From Hwanghaeella sp964350445 (GTDB lineage: Bacteria; Pseudomonadota; Alphaproteobacteria; UBA8366; Aestuariispiraceae): a stretch of DNA of 64,000 nt. A program made the translations under genes and the position numbers. Below, piece after piece: positions 42,885-51,434 of the stretch. The notes beneath the pieces are model-generated. The model saw only the letters and a program-made list of their open reading frames with translations, ran no database searches and was not told the DNA's origin. The stretch is from NCBI GenBank assembly GCA_964350445.1, contig CAYGKA010000024.1, positions 4,223 to 68,222 on the forward strand. The letters are read 5' to 3'. Numbering within the stretch: position 1 is the first letter of the stretch; each line of letters opens with the position of its first letter.

Positions 42885-43955
42885 ATGGCCCGTTACGACT
42901 TTTCCCGCCTTTCGGTCTTGGTTGTCGAAGACTCGCGCTTTATGCGCAGCTTGTTGGTGACGACGCTGCGTGCGCTCGGCGTCGAACGGGTCATGACTGC
43001 CGAAAACGGACAGGAAGCGATTCAGTTCATGGCGCCCTCGGCATCGATCCAAGGTGAGAGCCTTGTCGGCAAGACCGGAGTGGACTTGATCGTGAGCGAT
43101 TTCGTGATGCCGGTGGTGGACGGCGGCATGTTCCTGCGCTGGATGCGTCTCGCGGGGAAATCGCCTGACCGTTTCATGCCGTTCCTGATGATCTCGGCCG
43201 CCGCGGACAAGGATGTCCTCTTCGCCTGCCGGGACGCAGGCGTCGACGAATTCGTGGCAAAACCGTTTTCCGCCGAAGGCTTGGCCAAACGCATAACGGC
43301 CGTCATCGAACATCCGCGCCCCTATATTTATTGCCCGAATTACTTCGGCCCGGATCGACGGCGTCAAAAAAAGCCAGTCGAAACAGAACTGCGCAAAACG
43401 ACGGACGATGAGATCGAAACGCTCTATTCCGGCAAGGACATGTCCAAGATCAAGAACACGAAGAAACGTGTTTGGATCTTCAAATTGCCAAAAACCTTGA
43501 AGCAGAAACTGGCGACCGGCGTGACCGACGTGAACGAGCCGCCCTTCGATCCCGATATGCTGAAGGCGGCCGAAGACAAGATTCAGAACATGGAGACGGA
43601 CTACGCGGATTGGGTCAAGGAATCGATCGAAGAGCTGCAACAGGCCCACCATCGGGCCGTGGAAGACCCCGATCAGTCTGCGGAGCAATTCGCCACCTTG
43701 AACACCATGGCCTTGGAACTTCGCGGACAGGGCGGCATTTTCGGCTATCCGCTGATCTCGCAATTCGGCAAGTCGCTCTACGATATCACCAAGGAAGGCG
43801 CGACCGTCACGCCGCAGCTATTGGACCTGATCGACTCGCATATCGACCTGGTAAAGGTTGTGATCACCCAGAAGATCGCGGGCGATGGCGGCGAAACGGG
43901 CCGGCAACTGCTTCAAAGCCTGGCCGAAGCGAAACGGAAATTCTCCGACTCCTGA
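42885..43955 (+). CDS. CheY-like response regulator with Hpt-like C-terminal domain
   Basis: 356 residues. The receiver domain (about 8-145) has V-V-E-D-S at the acidic pocket, the phospho-acceptor Asp in L-I-V-S-D-F-V-M-P, and K-P-F near residue 126. A linker includes Y-F-G-P-D-R-R-R, a motif shared by a group of alphaproteobacterial REC proteins. A helical C-terminal region (about 220-350) has M-A-L-E-L-R-G-Q-G-G-I-F-G-Y-P-L-I, resembling Hpt domains (A-H-D-L-x-G-Q-x-x-x-F-G-Y), but with Glu-Leu where the phospho-His would be. No output DNA-binding domain is present. Confidence 0.8.
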   Translation: MARYDFSRLSVLVVEDSRFMRSLLVTTLRALGVERVMTAENGQEAIQFMAPSASIQGESLVGKTGVDLIVSDFVMPVVDGGMFLRWMRLAGKSPDRFMPFLMISAAADKDVLFACRDAGVDEFVAKPFSAEGLAKRITAVIEHPRPYIYCPNYFGPDRRRQKKPVETELRKTTDDEIETLYSGKDMSKIKNTKKRVWIFKLPKTLKQKLATGVTDVNEPPFDPDMLKAAEDKIQNMETDYADWVKESIEELQQAHHRAVEDPDQSAEQFATLNTMALELRGQGGIFGYPLISQFGKSLYDITKEGATVTPQLLDLIDSHIDLVKVVITQKIAGDGGETGRQLLQSLAEAKRKFSDS

Positions 43956-43994
43956 TCCGCCGGCCACGGTCCGCGCGCAGGCCCTGTCACCGCA

Positions 43995-44546
43995 TCAAGA
44001 TTTCCATTTGATGGAACAGCCCATGCTGGCGATTTGTTCGGCGGGACCTTTGCCGGTTTCCGCGACGCGCAGCATGGCGTCCAGCAATTCGCGCCGCGAT
44101 CCTGCCGACGGCGGGTCCAGCTTTCCGTCGTCCAGTCGGCCGCGATACTGCAATTCCAGGTCCTTGTTGAAACCGAACCAGTCCGGCGTGCAGGCGGCGT
44201 CATAGGCGCGCGCCACGTCCTGCGCCTCGTCATGCAGATAGGGAAAGCCGAACCCGTGTTCCCGCGCGAACACAGCCATGTTGTCGAATGAATCCGCCGG
44301 ATGCGTCGCCGCATTATTCGCGCAGATGGCCGCGACCCCGATGCCGTTCCGTTTCAGGATTTCCGCATCGGCCACGAAACGGTCGATCACCGCCAATACA
44401 TAAGGGCAATGGTTGCAGATGAAGGCGATCATCACGCCGTTCTCACCCGTCAGGTCGGCAAGCGAATAGGTTTTCCCGTTCGTCGCAGGCAAAGTGAAAT
44501 CAATGGCTTTCCAGCCGAAATCGCAGACGGAGGGAATTGAGGCCAT
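43995..44546 (-). CDS. thioredoxin-fold protein (AhpC/TSA-like)
   Basis: 183 residues. D-F-T-L-P-A-T-N-G-K-T-Y-S-L-A-D-L-T-G starts the peroxiredoxin-like fold. F-I-C-N-H-C-P-Y-V (about 43-51) gives a C-x-x-C redox pair as in thiol-disulphide oxidoreductases of this family, and C-T-P-D-W-F-G-F-N-K the cis-Pro side. No signal peptide, so cytoplasmic. It ends S-M-G-C-S-I-K-W-K, the usual family tail. It lies between the REC gene (convergent) and ftsY (same strand). The substrate is unknown. Confidence 0.8.
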   Translation of the reverse strand: MASIPSVCDFGWKAIDFTLPATNGKTYSLADLTGENGVMIAFICNHCPYVLAVIDRFVADAEILKRNGIGVAAICANNAATHPADSFDNMAVFAREHGFGFPYLHDEAQDVARAYDAACTPDWFGFNKDLELQYRGRLDDGKLDPPSAGSRRELLDAMLRVAETGKGPAEQIASMGCSIKWKS

Positions 44547-44640
44547 GGCGGGTCTCCTCTGTATCTTACCGCTGTGAGCCTACCTTGCCAGCTTCACGGC
44601 CGAAACCCGGCTGGGACGAAAGACCGATGCCGGTTGGGTG

Positions 44641-45558
44641 TTAGTCTTCCAACCCCATCAGGCCACGGGCGAAATCCCGCGCCGCGAAGGGACGCAGATC
44701 GTCCACCTGCTCACCGACCCCGATGGCATGCACCGGAAGGCCGAACCGTTCCGCAAGGGCGACCAGTACGCCGCCCTTGGCTGTGCCGTCCAGCTTGGTG
44801 ACCACCAAGCCCGTCACGTTGACCATTTCCTTGAAGGTCTCGACCTGTGCGATCGCGTTCTGGCCGGTGGTCGCGTCCAGCACAAGCAACACATCATGGG
44901 GCGCGGTTTCATCCAGTTTGCGGATCACCCGGATGACCTTTTTCAACTCTTCCATCAGGCCGGACTTGTTGTGCAGCCGCCCGGCCGTGTCGATGAGCAG
45001 AACGTCGATACCGTCGCGCCGGGCGCGTTCGATCGCATCGAAAGCGAGCCCTGCCGCATCCGCCCCTTGTTCCTTGGCCACAACCGGCGTGCCCGTTCGG
45101 TCGCCCCAGATCTTCAACTGTTCGATGGCGGCCGCGCGGAACGTATCGCCGGCGGCGAGCATCACGCTCTTGCCTTCGGTCTTCAGTTGTTTCGCCAGCT
45201 TGCCTATGGTCGTGGTCTTGCCGCTGCCGTTGACGCCGGCGACCAGCACGATATGGGGCTTGGCTCCGCTGTCGACGGCGAGCGGCTTGGCCACCGGCTC
45301 CAAGATCAACGCGACTTCATCGGCAAGGGCGGCACGGATTTCATCCGGTTCGATTTCCTTGTCGAACCGTTCCTTTGCGATCGCCGCGGCCAGTTTCGCT
45401 GCCGTCGTGGGACCGAGATCCGCCATGACGAGCAGATCCTCAAGCTCCTCTAACGCCGCGGCATCCAGCTTCCGCTTGGTGAAAATATCGGTGATCCCGG
45501 ACGCAAGACGCGACGAGGATTTCCGCAACCCTTCCTTGATACGCTGAAACCAGGACAT
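44641..45558 (-). CDS. ftsY: signal recognition particle receptor FtsY
   Basis: 305 residues: a short basic N-terminus (no long acidic A domain), the N domain, and the SRP-type GTPase with G-V-N-G-S-G-K-T-T-T (about 109-118), D-T-A-G-R, T-K-L-D-G and the final G-V-G-E-x-x-D-D-L-x-P-F. It docks SRP-ribosome complexes at the inner membrane. The ATG lies one base after the mtaB stop, so dapF-mtaB-ftsY is one operon. Its partner Ffh is encoded 2.4 kb away on the other strand. Confidence 0.96.
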   Translation of the reverse strand: MSWFQRIKEGLRKSSSRLASGITDIFTKRKLDAAALEELEDLLVMADLGPTTAAKLAAAIAKERFDKEIEPDEIRAALADEVALILEPVAKPLAVDSGAKPHIVLVAGVNGSGKTTTIGKLAKQLKTEGKSVMLAAGDTFRAAAIEQLKIWGDRTGTPVVAKEQGADAAGLAFDAIERARRDGIDVLLIDTAGRLHNKSGLMEELKKVIRVIRKLDETAPHDVLLVLDATTGQNAIAQVETFKEMVNVTGLVVTKLDGTAKGGVLVALAERFGLPVHAIGVGEQVDDLRPFAARDFARGLMGLED

Positions 45559-45559
45559 G

Positions 45560-46843
45560 TCAGGCAGCACGCTCCGCCACTGGACGGGCGGTCAGGATAG
45601 GCCCATCGGTTCCTGTGACGACGACATCCAACAGATCGCCGGGGTTGCCGGTGACGGCCACGGGCGCGAACCCTTCGGTGCGGCCTTCTCCGTCCTTCTC
45701 GACCAGGACCCGTTCGGTCTTCCCGATCCTGCCTTTCAGATAGGCCGCGAAACGTTCCTCGCCCCTCTCGCGCAGACGGCGGGCGCGGTCCTTGCGCTCG
45801 GCCTTGGGCACCTGGTTTGGGATCCGGGCGGCTGGCGTTCCTTGCCGTTCCGAATAAGGAAAGACGTGGAGATAGGTGAGCCCGCAATCGTCGACGATAT
45901 CCAGCGTATTGCGGAACATCTCTTCCGTTTCGGTCGGGAAGCCGGCGATAAGGTCGGCGCCGAACACGACCTCGGGACGGATGGCGCGAAGCCGGTCCGT
46001 CAGTGCGATCGCCTCGTCCCGCATATGGCGGCGCTTCATGCGCTTCAGGATCATGTCGTCGCCCGCCTGAAGGGACAGATGCAGATGCGGCATCAGGCGC
46101 GGTTCTTCGGCGATCAGACGGAAGAGGTCTTCGTCCATTTCAATACAGTCGATGGAGGATATCCTGAGTCTGGGCAGGTCCGGCACCAGGGCGAGAAGCC
46201 GGCGCACCATCTGCCCCAAGCTGGGCTTGCCGGGCAGGTCGGGACCGTAGGACGTGATGTCCACGCCGGACAGGACCACTTCCTTGTAGCCGTTGGCCAC
46301 CAGGGCCTGGACCTGCCGCACGACTTCGCCGATCGGAACCGACCGGCTGTTGCCGCGTCCATAGGGAATGATGCAGAAGGTGCAGCGATGGTCGCAGCCG
46401 TTCTGTACCTGCACGAAGGCGCGGGCGCGGTCCTTCAACCCGTCGATCAAATGGCCCGCGGTTTCGGTCACCGACATGATGTCGTTCACCAGCACGCGTT
46501 CGGTCGCCTCGGGGAGGAAACTCTCGGGCTTCAGTTTTTCCTCGTTCCCAAGGACCTGGTCCACTTCGGGCATGGCGGCGTAACGGCCAGGATCGACCTG
46601 TGCGGCACACCCGGTAACGATGATCCGCGCCTCGGGATTCTCACGCCGCGCCTTGCGGATCGCTTGGCGGGCCTGGCGTTCGGCTTCCGCCGTCACCGCG
46701 CAGGTATTGAAGAAAATCGCATCGTTCAATCCGGCCGCAACGGCATTCGTGCGCATGACTTCCGATTCATAGGCGTTCAGCCGGCAGCCGAACGTCACCA
46801 CGCGGGGCGCGCCGCCTTGGTCCTGCATCCGGTCGCCGCTCAT
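45560..46843 (-). CDS. mtaB: tRNA t6A37 methylthiotransferase MtaB
   Basis: 427 residues. The N-terminal UPF0004 domain has three cluster Cys (F-G-C-R-L-N-A-Y-E-S-E, F-F-N-T-C-A-V-T, V-T-G-C-A-A-Q). The radical-SAM motif is C-D-H-R-C-T-F-C (C-x3-C-x2-C); a TRAM-like tail follows. G-C-R-L-N and the short length indicate MtaB (adds methylthio to t6A37) rather than MiaB or RimO. The ATG overlaps the dapF stop by 4 bases (ATGA). It sits between dapF and ftsY. Confidence 0.93.
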   Translation of the reverse strand: MSGDRMQDQGGAPRVVTFGCRLNAYESEVMRTNAVAAGLNDAIFFNTCAVTAEAERQARQAIRKARRENPEARIIVTGCAAQVDPGRYAAMPEVDQVLGNEEKLKPESFLPEATERVLVNDIMSVTETAGHLIDGLKDRARAFVQVQNGCDHRCTFCIIPYGRGNSRSVPIGEVVRQVQALVANGYKEVVLSGVDITSYGPDLPGKPSLGQMVRRLLALVPDLPRLRISSIDCIEMDEDLFRLIAEEPRLMPHLHLSLQAGDDMILKRMKRRHMRDEAIALTDRLRAIRPEVVFGADLIAGFPTETEEMFRNTLDIVDDCGLTYLHVFPYSERQGTPAARIPNQVPKAERKDRARRLRERGEERFAAYLKGRIGKTERVLVEKDGEGRTEGFAPVAVTGNPGDLLDVVVTGTDGPILTARPVAERAA

Positions 46844-47655
46844 TGCGTCCACTCGCCCCGGAAACTGAATGCGGTCGGACCGGTCATGATGACATGGTTG
46901 TCGTCGCGCCATTCCAGGTCCAGCGCTCCGCCGTCAAGGTGGATCCGCGCCTTTCGGTCGATCAGGCCCCGCCGCGTCGCCGCGACGACAACGGCGCAGG
47001 CGCCCGAACCGCAAGCCTGGGTAATCCCGGCGCTGCGTTCCCAAACCCGCATGCGCAAACTCCCGTCCGCCTTCTTGGCGACGAATTCGATATTGGCGCG
47101 CTGGGGCAGCAGCGGATCATTCTCAAGCACCGGACCACATTCCTCCAGCGGCACAGCCTCCACGTCATCGACGAAGAAGACGATATGCGGGTTGCCCATA
47201 TTGACCGCGACCGGGTCCGAATAGGGAATGTAGGCCATATCGACCGACAGCGTATCCATCTCCCGCTCCAGCGGAATCTGGTCCCACCTCAGACGCGGCT
47301 CGCCCATATCGACCGAAACGGTCCCGTCCGGATTACGCGTGCTGGCCAGGATGCCGGCGACCGTCTCCACGCCGAGGGCGTCCTTTGCCCCCTCGCCCAT
47401 CACCAATGCCGCGACGCAGCGCGTGCCGTTGCCGCAGGCCTCGACCTCTCCACCGTCCGGGTTGTAGACCCGCATGAAGACATCCGCCGACCCGTCGCTG
47501 GGCTGGCCCAGCACAAGCAACTGGTCACAGCCGATACCACGCCGTCGGTCCGCCATGGCGGCACGCGTGTCACGGTCGAGCGCATAGGCGCCGTCGCGGT
47601 CGTCCACGATGACGAAATCGTTGCCCAAGCCATGCATCTTAACGAAGGGGATCAT
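46840..47655 (-). CDS. dapF: diaminopimelate epimerase
   Basis: 271 residues. F-V-K-M-H-G-L-G-N-D-F-V-I-V-D opens the protein as in DapF. The two catalytic Cys are in E-A-C-G-N-G-T-R-C and Q-A-C-G-S-G-A-C-A. It interconverts LL- and meso-diaminopimelate for lysine and peptidoglycan synthesis. It is first gene of dapF-mtaB-ftsY, with 4-base coupling to mtaB, and divergent from ffh across 328 bp. Confidence 0.96.
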   Translation of the reverse strand: MIPFVKMHGLGNDFVIVDDRDGAYALDRDTRAAMADRRRGIGCDQLLVLGQPSDGSADVFMRVYNPDGGEVEACGNGTRCVAALVMGEGAKDALGVETVAGILASTRNPDGTVSVDMGEPRLRWDQIPLEREMDTLSVDMAYIPYSDPVAVNMGNPHIVFFVDDVEAVPLEECGPVLENDPLLPQRANIEFVAKKADGSLRMRVWERSAGITQACGSGACAVVVAATRRGLIDRKARIHLDGGALDLEWRDDNHVIMTGPTAFSFRGEWTQ

Positions 47656-47983
47656 GCCGCCATTCCAAACTCAGCCGCGCCCGTATCGGTGCGGTGCCCG
47701 CGTTATATGGCGAGGAGGCGTCATTTGGCAACGACCGGGACCGGGCCACCCAAACGGATTTCCCGCGCGCGCAGCTTGACGCGGCGCTCCCAAACCCTTA
47801 GAACCCGCCACATTCAAGACCAATCCGTCGGCTATAAGGTCTTTCGGGGTCACGCCAGTCCGCGAGTTTCGCGCACTGGCGCGTTTTGCGTTGCGCGCAT
47901 AGCGACCCGAATACAGACCGCGGGCGGCAGTGTCGAGAGTTTGAATTTGGGCCGGAAAGTGGCCCAGGGAGTAGGCAGTAGGC
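47656..47983. other. 328-bp divergent intergenic region, dapF / ffh
   Basis: No gene recognised. It should hold the promoters for dapF and ffh. The most distinct element is the hairpin at 47853-47881 described separately. I looked for 4.5S RNA near ffh and did not find its conserved tetraloop and GGAAG core here. Confidence 0.55.
47853..47881 (+). terminator. terminator-like hairpin upstream of ffh
   Basis: CGCCAGTCCGCG (47853-47864) pairs with CGCGCACTGGCG (47870-47881), one C-C mismatch, 5-base loop AGTTT; TTTT follows at 47884-47887. It points along the plus strand although no plus-strand gene lies just upstream, so it may end a small RNA or act as an ffh leader attenuator. Confidence 0.45.
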
Positions 47984-49402
47984 ATGTTCGAAACATTGAG
48001 CGATAAGCTTGGATCCGTCCTGGACGGCTTGAAGCGCCGAGGGGCGCTGAAGGAGTCCGACGTCGACCAGGCCATGCGCGATGTGCGGCTTGCCCTGTTG
48101 GAGGCCGACGTGGCCCTGCCCGTCGTCCGCGACTTCATCGCCCAGGTCAAGGAACGCGCGATCGGACAGGAAGTCCTGCGTTCCGTCACCCCGGGCCAGA
48201 TGGTCGTCAAAATCGTCCATGACGGCTTGGTCGAGATGCTGGGCGGCACCCCCGCCGAAGACGGCACGCCGCCTGCCGCGGAAAGCCTGAACCTGATCGG
48301 TGAGCCCCCGGCCGCGATCCTGATGGTCGGTCTGCAGGGGTCCGGTAAGACAACCTCCACCGCGAAAATCGCCCGCCGCCTGCAGCTGCGCGAAAAGAAA
48401 AAGGTCCTGATGGCGTCGCTGGACGTCTACCGCCCGGCCGCGCAGGAACAGTTGAAGATCCTGGGTGAACAGGCGGAAGTCTCGACCCTGCCGATCGTCG
48501 CCGGCCAGCAGCCGGTCGATATCGCCAAACGCGCGATGCAGGCCGGACGCTTCGGCGGTTATGACGTCGTCATGCTCGATACCGCGGGCCGCCTGCATGT
48601 GGATGAAGGCCTGATGGCCGAAGTTGCGGCGGTGAAAAACGCCACGAGCCCAACCGAAGTGCTGCTGGTCGCAGATGCGATGACCGGTCAGGACGCGGTC
48701 AACGTCGCCGACAACTTCAACAAACGCGTCGGTCTGACCGGCATCATGCTGACCCGCGTCGACGGCGACGCGCGCGGCGGTGCGGCGCTGTCCATGCGCG
48801 CGGTGACCCAATGCCCGATCAAGCTGCTGGGCGTCGGCGAAAAGCTGGACGAGTTGGAAGAGTTCCACGCCGACCGTGTCGCCGGCCGCATCCTGGGCAT
48901 GGGCGATGTCGTCAGCCTGGTCGAAAAAGCGCGGGATACGATCCAGGAAGAAGACGCCGAGCGGCTGGCCAAGAGAATCCAGAAGGGCGAGTTCGACCTG
49001 AACGATCTTTCCGATCAGTTGAAGCAGATGCGCAAGATGGGCGGTCTGCAGGGCCTGATGGGCATGCTGCCGGGTGTCGGCAAGCTTAAGGATCAGATGA
49101 AGAACGCCAACCTGGACGAAGGCCTGCTGAAGCGCCAAGAAGCGATCATTTCGTCGATGACGCCCCAGGAGCGGCGCAATCCGAAAGTGATCCACGCATC
49201 GCGCAAACAGCGCATCGCCATGGGGTCGGGCACGTCCGTCCAGGAAGTCAACAAACTGCTGAAGCAGTATCTGACCATGGCGAAGATGATGAAGAAAATG
49301 GGGAAACTGGGCCAGAAAGGCCTGATGAGATCCATGGGTGGCCTGATGGGCAAGGGCGGCGGTCTGCCGCCCGGCCTGATGCCGCCCGGCGGCATGCGTT
49401 AA
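47984..49402 (+). CDS. ffh: signal recognition particle protein Ffh
   Basis: 472 residues. N domain, then GTPase with G-L-Q-G-S-G-K-T-T-S-T (about 112-122), D-V-Y-R-P-A-A, D-T-A-G-R-L-H and T-R-V-D-G-D-A-R-G-G. The methionine-rich M domain (about 325-450) has M-G-S-G-T-S-V-Q-E-V-N-K-L-L, the RNA-binding helix-turn-helix. It binds signal sequences of inner-membrane proteins with 4.5S RNA and pairs with FtsY. It leads ffh-rpsP-rimM-trmD-rplS. The tail is Gly/Pro/Met-rich. Confidence 0.97.
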   Translation: MFETLSDKLGSVLDGLKRRGALKESDVDQAMRDVRLALLEADVALPVVRDFIAQVKERAIGQEVLRSVTPGQMVVKIVHDGLVEMLGGTPAEDGTPPAAESLNLIGEPPAAILMVGLQGSGKTTSTAKIARRLQLREKKKVLMASLDVYRPAAQEQLKILGEQAEVSTLPIVAGQQPVDIAKRAMQAGRFGGYDVVMLDTAGRLHVDEGLMAEVAAVKNATSPTEVLLVADAMTGQDAVNVADNFNKRVGLTGIMLTRVDGDARGGAALSMRAVTQCPIKLLGVGEKLDELEEFHADRVAGRILGMGDVVSLVEKARDTIQEEDAERLAKRIQKGEFDLNDLSDQLKQMRKMGGLQGLMGMLPGVGKLKDQMKNANLDEGLLKRQEAIISSMTPQERRNPKVIHASRKQRIAMGSGTSVQEVNKLLKQYLTMAKMMKKMGKLGQKGLMRSMGGLMGKGGGLPPGLMPPGGMR

Positions 49403-49428
49403 GGCGCCTGCCGAATGGTTGTGGGCGC

Positions 49429-49450
49429 CGCCGGTCAAGACGGCGTCTTT
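49429..49450 (+). terminator. weak hairpin after ffh
   Basis: CGCCG (49429-49433) and CGGCG (49441-49445) around 7 bases, followed by TCTTT; preceded by a GGCGCC...GGCGCC pair (49403-49408, 49424-49429). Possibly partial termination between ffh and rpsP. Confidence 0.3.
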
Positions 49451-49489
49451 GGTTTGAATTGAGTTTGGTGCAACTGGAGAGAAAGACAT

Positions 49490-49933
49490 ATGTCCCTCAA
49501 AATCCGTATGGCCCGTGGTGGGGCCAAGAAGCGCCCGTTCTACCGCATCGTTGTCGCTGACAGCCGCATGCCCCGGGACGGCCGCTTCATCGAAAAGATC
49601 GGCCATCACAACCCGATGGTTCCCAAAGGTCATCCGGACCGTATCGTAATCGATATGGACCGTGTGAAGCATTGGATGGAACACGGCGCGAAGCCGTCGG
49701 ACCGCATCGCCCGTTTCCTGGACGACGCCGGCGTCGTCAACCGGACCTACAGCGAACAGCCGCAGAAGAGTGCGCCTGGCCAAAAAGCCAAGGAACGCTT
49801 GGAAGCGAAGCAGGAAAAGGCCAAGGCCGCTGCGGAAGCTGCTGCTGAAGCCGCCGCTGCGCCGGTTGAAGAAGCCCCTGCCGAGGAAGCTGCCGCTGAG
49901 GAAGCATCCACGGAAGAAACGACCGAGGCGTAA
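49490..49933 (+). CDS. rpsP: 30S ribosomal protein S16, extended tail
   Basis: 147 residues against about 80-90 for a minimal S16. The first 80 residues are canonical: L-K-I-R-M-A-R-G-G-A-K-K-R-P-F-Y-R-I-V-V-A-D-S and D-G-R-F-I-E-K-I-G-H-H-N-P. The rest is a low-complexity tail of Lys/Glu/Ala turning strongly acidic at the end (Glu/Ala/Thr). GAGAGAAAG precedes the ATG. It lies between ffh and rimM in the classic S16 operon. Confidence 0.96.
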   Translation: MSLKIRMARGGAKKRPFYRIVVADSRMPRDGRFIEKIGHHNPMVPKGHPDRIVIDMDRVKHWMEHGAKPSDRIARFLDDAGVVNRTYSEQPQKSAPGQKAKERLEAKQEKAKAAAEAAAEAAAAPVEEAPAEEAAAEEASTEETTEA

Positions 49934-50014
49934 GGCGCCGAGGGAACGCGGCGGGGCGTAAGCCCGGCCCATTTCTCTCGTTCGCCGGCCCAGACGGGAT
50001 AGTCGGATCGCAAG

Positions 50015-50614
50015 ATGCCGGACGGATCGATCATGAAAGACGGAACCAAACAGGCCCAAGACCTTAGGCAGGTCGGGGACTTGGTGCTGGTGGGTGTCAT
50101 CACCGCGCCGCACGGAGTGCGTGGTTTGGTAAAGGTGAAGAGTTTCACCGAAGAGCCGTCCGATTTGGTCGCCTATGGCGCGCTGAGCGATCAGGCGGGT
50201 CTCCGGACCTTCCGGCTGGAAATCGTCGGGGAAGCCAAGGGTCAATTGATCGTGCGGATCGACGGCATTGCCGACCGCAACGCGGTCGAGGACCTGAAAG
50301 GTCAGAAACTCTTCGTCCCTCGCGCCGCTTTGCCGGACCCGGAGGAAGACGAGTTCTACCACGCGGACCTGATCGGTTTGCGCACGGTCTTGTTGGACGG
50401 AAGCGGACACGGCCGGATCAAGGCGGTACACGACTTCGGTGCGGGCGATCTGTTGGAAGTCGCGCTGGAAAGCGGCGGAATGACCTATCTGCCCTTCACG
50501 CGGGAGGTCGCGCCGGCGGTCGACTTGAAGGCAGGCACCGTCACTGTGGTGCCGCCGCTGGAAGTCGACGCGGCCGAAACCGGCGGAACCGATACGGAAG
50601 GGGAGGATGCATGA
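50015..50614 (+). CDS. rimM: 16S rRNA processing protein RimM
   Basis: 199 residues. L-V-G-V-I-T-A-P-H-G-V-R-G-L-V-K-V-K-S-F-T (about 26-46) is the RimM N-terminal signature; E-F-Y-H-A-D-L-I-G and the late F-x-x-G-A-G-D-L-L-E-V belong to the PRC-barrel domain. It helps assemble the 30S head around S19. Start ATG 50015 or ATG 50033 (six residues shorter). Its stop overlaps trmD by ATGA. Confidence 0.93.
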   Translation: MPDGSIMKDGTKQAQDLRQVGDLVLVGVITAPHGVRGLVKVKSFTEEPSDLVAYGALSDQAGLRTFRLEIVGEAKGQLIVRIDGIADRNAVEDLKGQKLFVPRAALPDPEEDEFYHADLIGLRTVLLDGSGHGRIKAVHDFGAGDLLEVALESGGMTYLPFTREVAPAVDLKAGTVTVVPPLEVDAAETGGTDTEGEDA

Positions 50615-51366
50615 CCACGCAATCTCCCTGGACGGCGACGGTTCTGACGTTGTTCCCGGAAATGTTTCCGGGGCCGCTCGGTCTGTCGCTTTCGGGCAAA
50701 GCGTTGACGTCAGGGATATGGTCGCTGAAGGCGATCAATATCCGGGACTTTGCCGCCGACAAGCACAATACCGTGGACGACACGCCTTTCGGCGGCGGCC
50801 CCGGAATGGTGATGCGGCCGGATGTCGTGGACGCGGCTTTGGCCTCCGTCGAGAACCAGCCCGGCCCGATCGTCTACCTCAGCCCGCGCGGCAAGGTGTT
50901 CGATCAGGCGATGGCTGCGGAATTGGCGGCGGGCGAGGGCGTGACGCTGTTATGCGGACGGTATGAGGGGATCGACCAACGCGTGCTGGACAAACGGGAA
51001 ATCCGTGAAGTCAGCCTGGGCGATTTCGTTCTGTCGGGCGGGGAATTGGCGGCGATGGCAATGCTGGATGCAAGCCTTCGCCTGCTGCCGGGTTACATGG
51101 GGGCCGAAGCATCCCTGGAGGAAGAAAGTTTTTCCGCCGGGTTGCTCGAATATCCCCATTTCACGAGGCCCGCCACCTGGGATGGATTGGATGTGCCGGA
51201 CGTTTTGCTTTCCGGCCATCACGAAAAGATCAAGGCCTGGCGCCTGGCCGAGGCGGAGCGGACAACCCGCGACCGTCGGCCGGACCTGTGGTCGCGCTAT
51301 CGCGCGGGCAAGGGATCCGGAATGGCAAATACAGTCGGCGCCGGGATGAGTGCAACGCAGGCTTAA
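50611..51366 (+). CDS. trmD: tRNA (guanine-N1)-methyltransferase TrmD
   Basis: 251 residues. T-L-F-P-E-M-F-P, D-D-T-P-F-G-G-G-P-G-M-V-M, Y-L-S-P-R-G, L-L-C-G-R-Y-E-G-I-D-Q-R and S-L-G-D-F-V-L-S-G-G-E form the trefoil-knot SAM site. It methylates G37 of tRNAs and prevents frameshifting. It is coupled to rimM by a 4-base overlap and followed by rplS after 68 bp, in which C- and G-runs (CCCCCG / CGGGGG, around 51376-51404) could pair as a leader structure. Confidence 0.96.
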   Translation: MTTQSPWTATVLTLFPEMFPGPLGLSLSGKALTSGIWSLKAINIRDFAADKHNTVDDTPFGGGPGMVMRPDVVDAALASVENQPGPIVYLSPRGKVFDQAMAAELAAGEGVTLLCGRYEGIDQRVLDKREIREVSLGDFVLSGGELAAMAMLDASLRLLPGYMGAEASLEEESFSAGLLEYPHFTRPATWDGLDVPDVLLSGHHEKIKAWRLAEAERTTRDRRPDLWSRYRAGKGSGMANTVGAGMSATQA

Positions 51367-51434
51367 GAAGAAACCCGCCCCCGGCTAGTTGGTTCGGACG
51401 GGGGTATCGGATTTTGAAAGAAAGGATCGGACCT

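Noticed and set aside
47656..47983. Possible 4.5S RNA gene next to ffh
   Set aside because: The conserved SRP RNA core and tetraloop are not present on either strand.
47798..50431. Very long minus-strand open frame antisense to ffh, rpsP and rimM
   Set aside because: It mirrors three certain genes in GC-rich DNA, has no ribosome-binding site or family motif, and its residues are rich in His, Gln, Arg and Leu, as expected of antisense frames.
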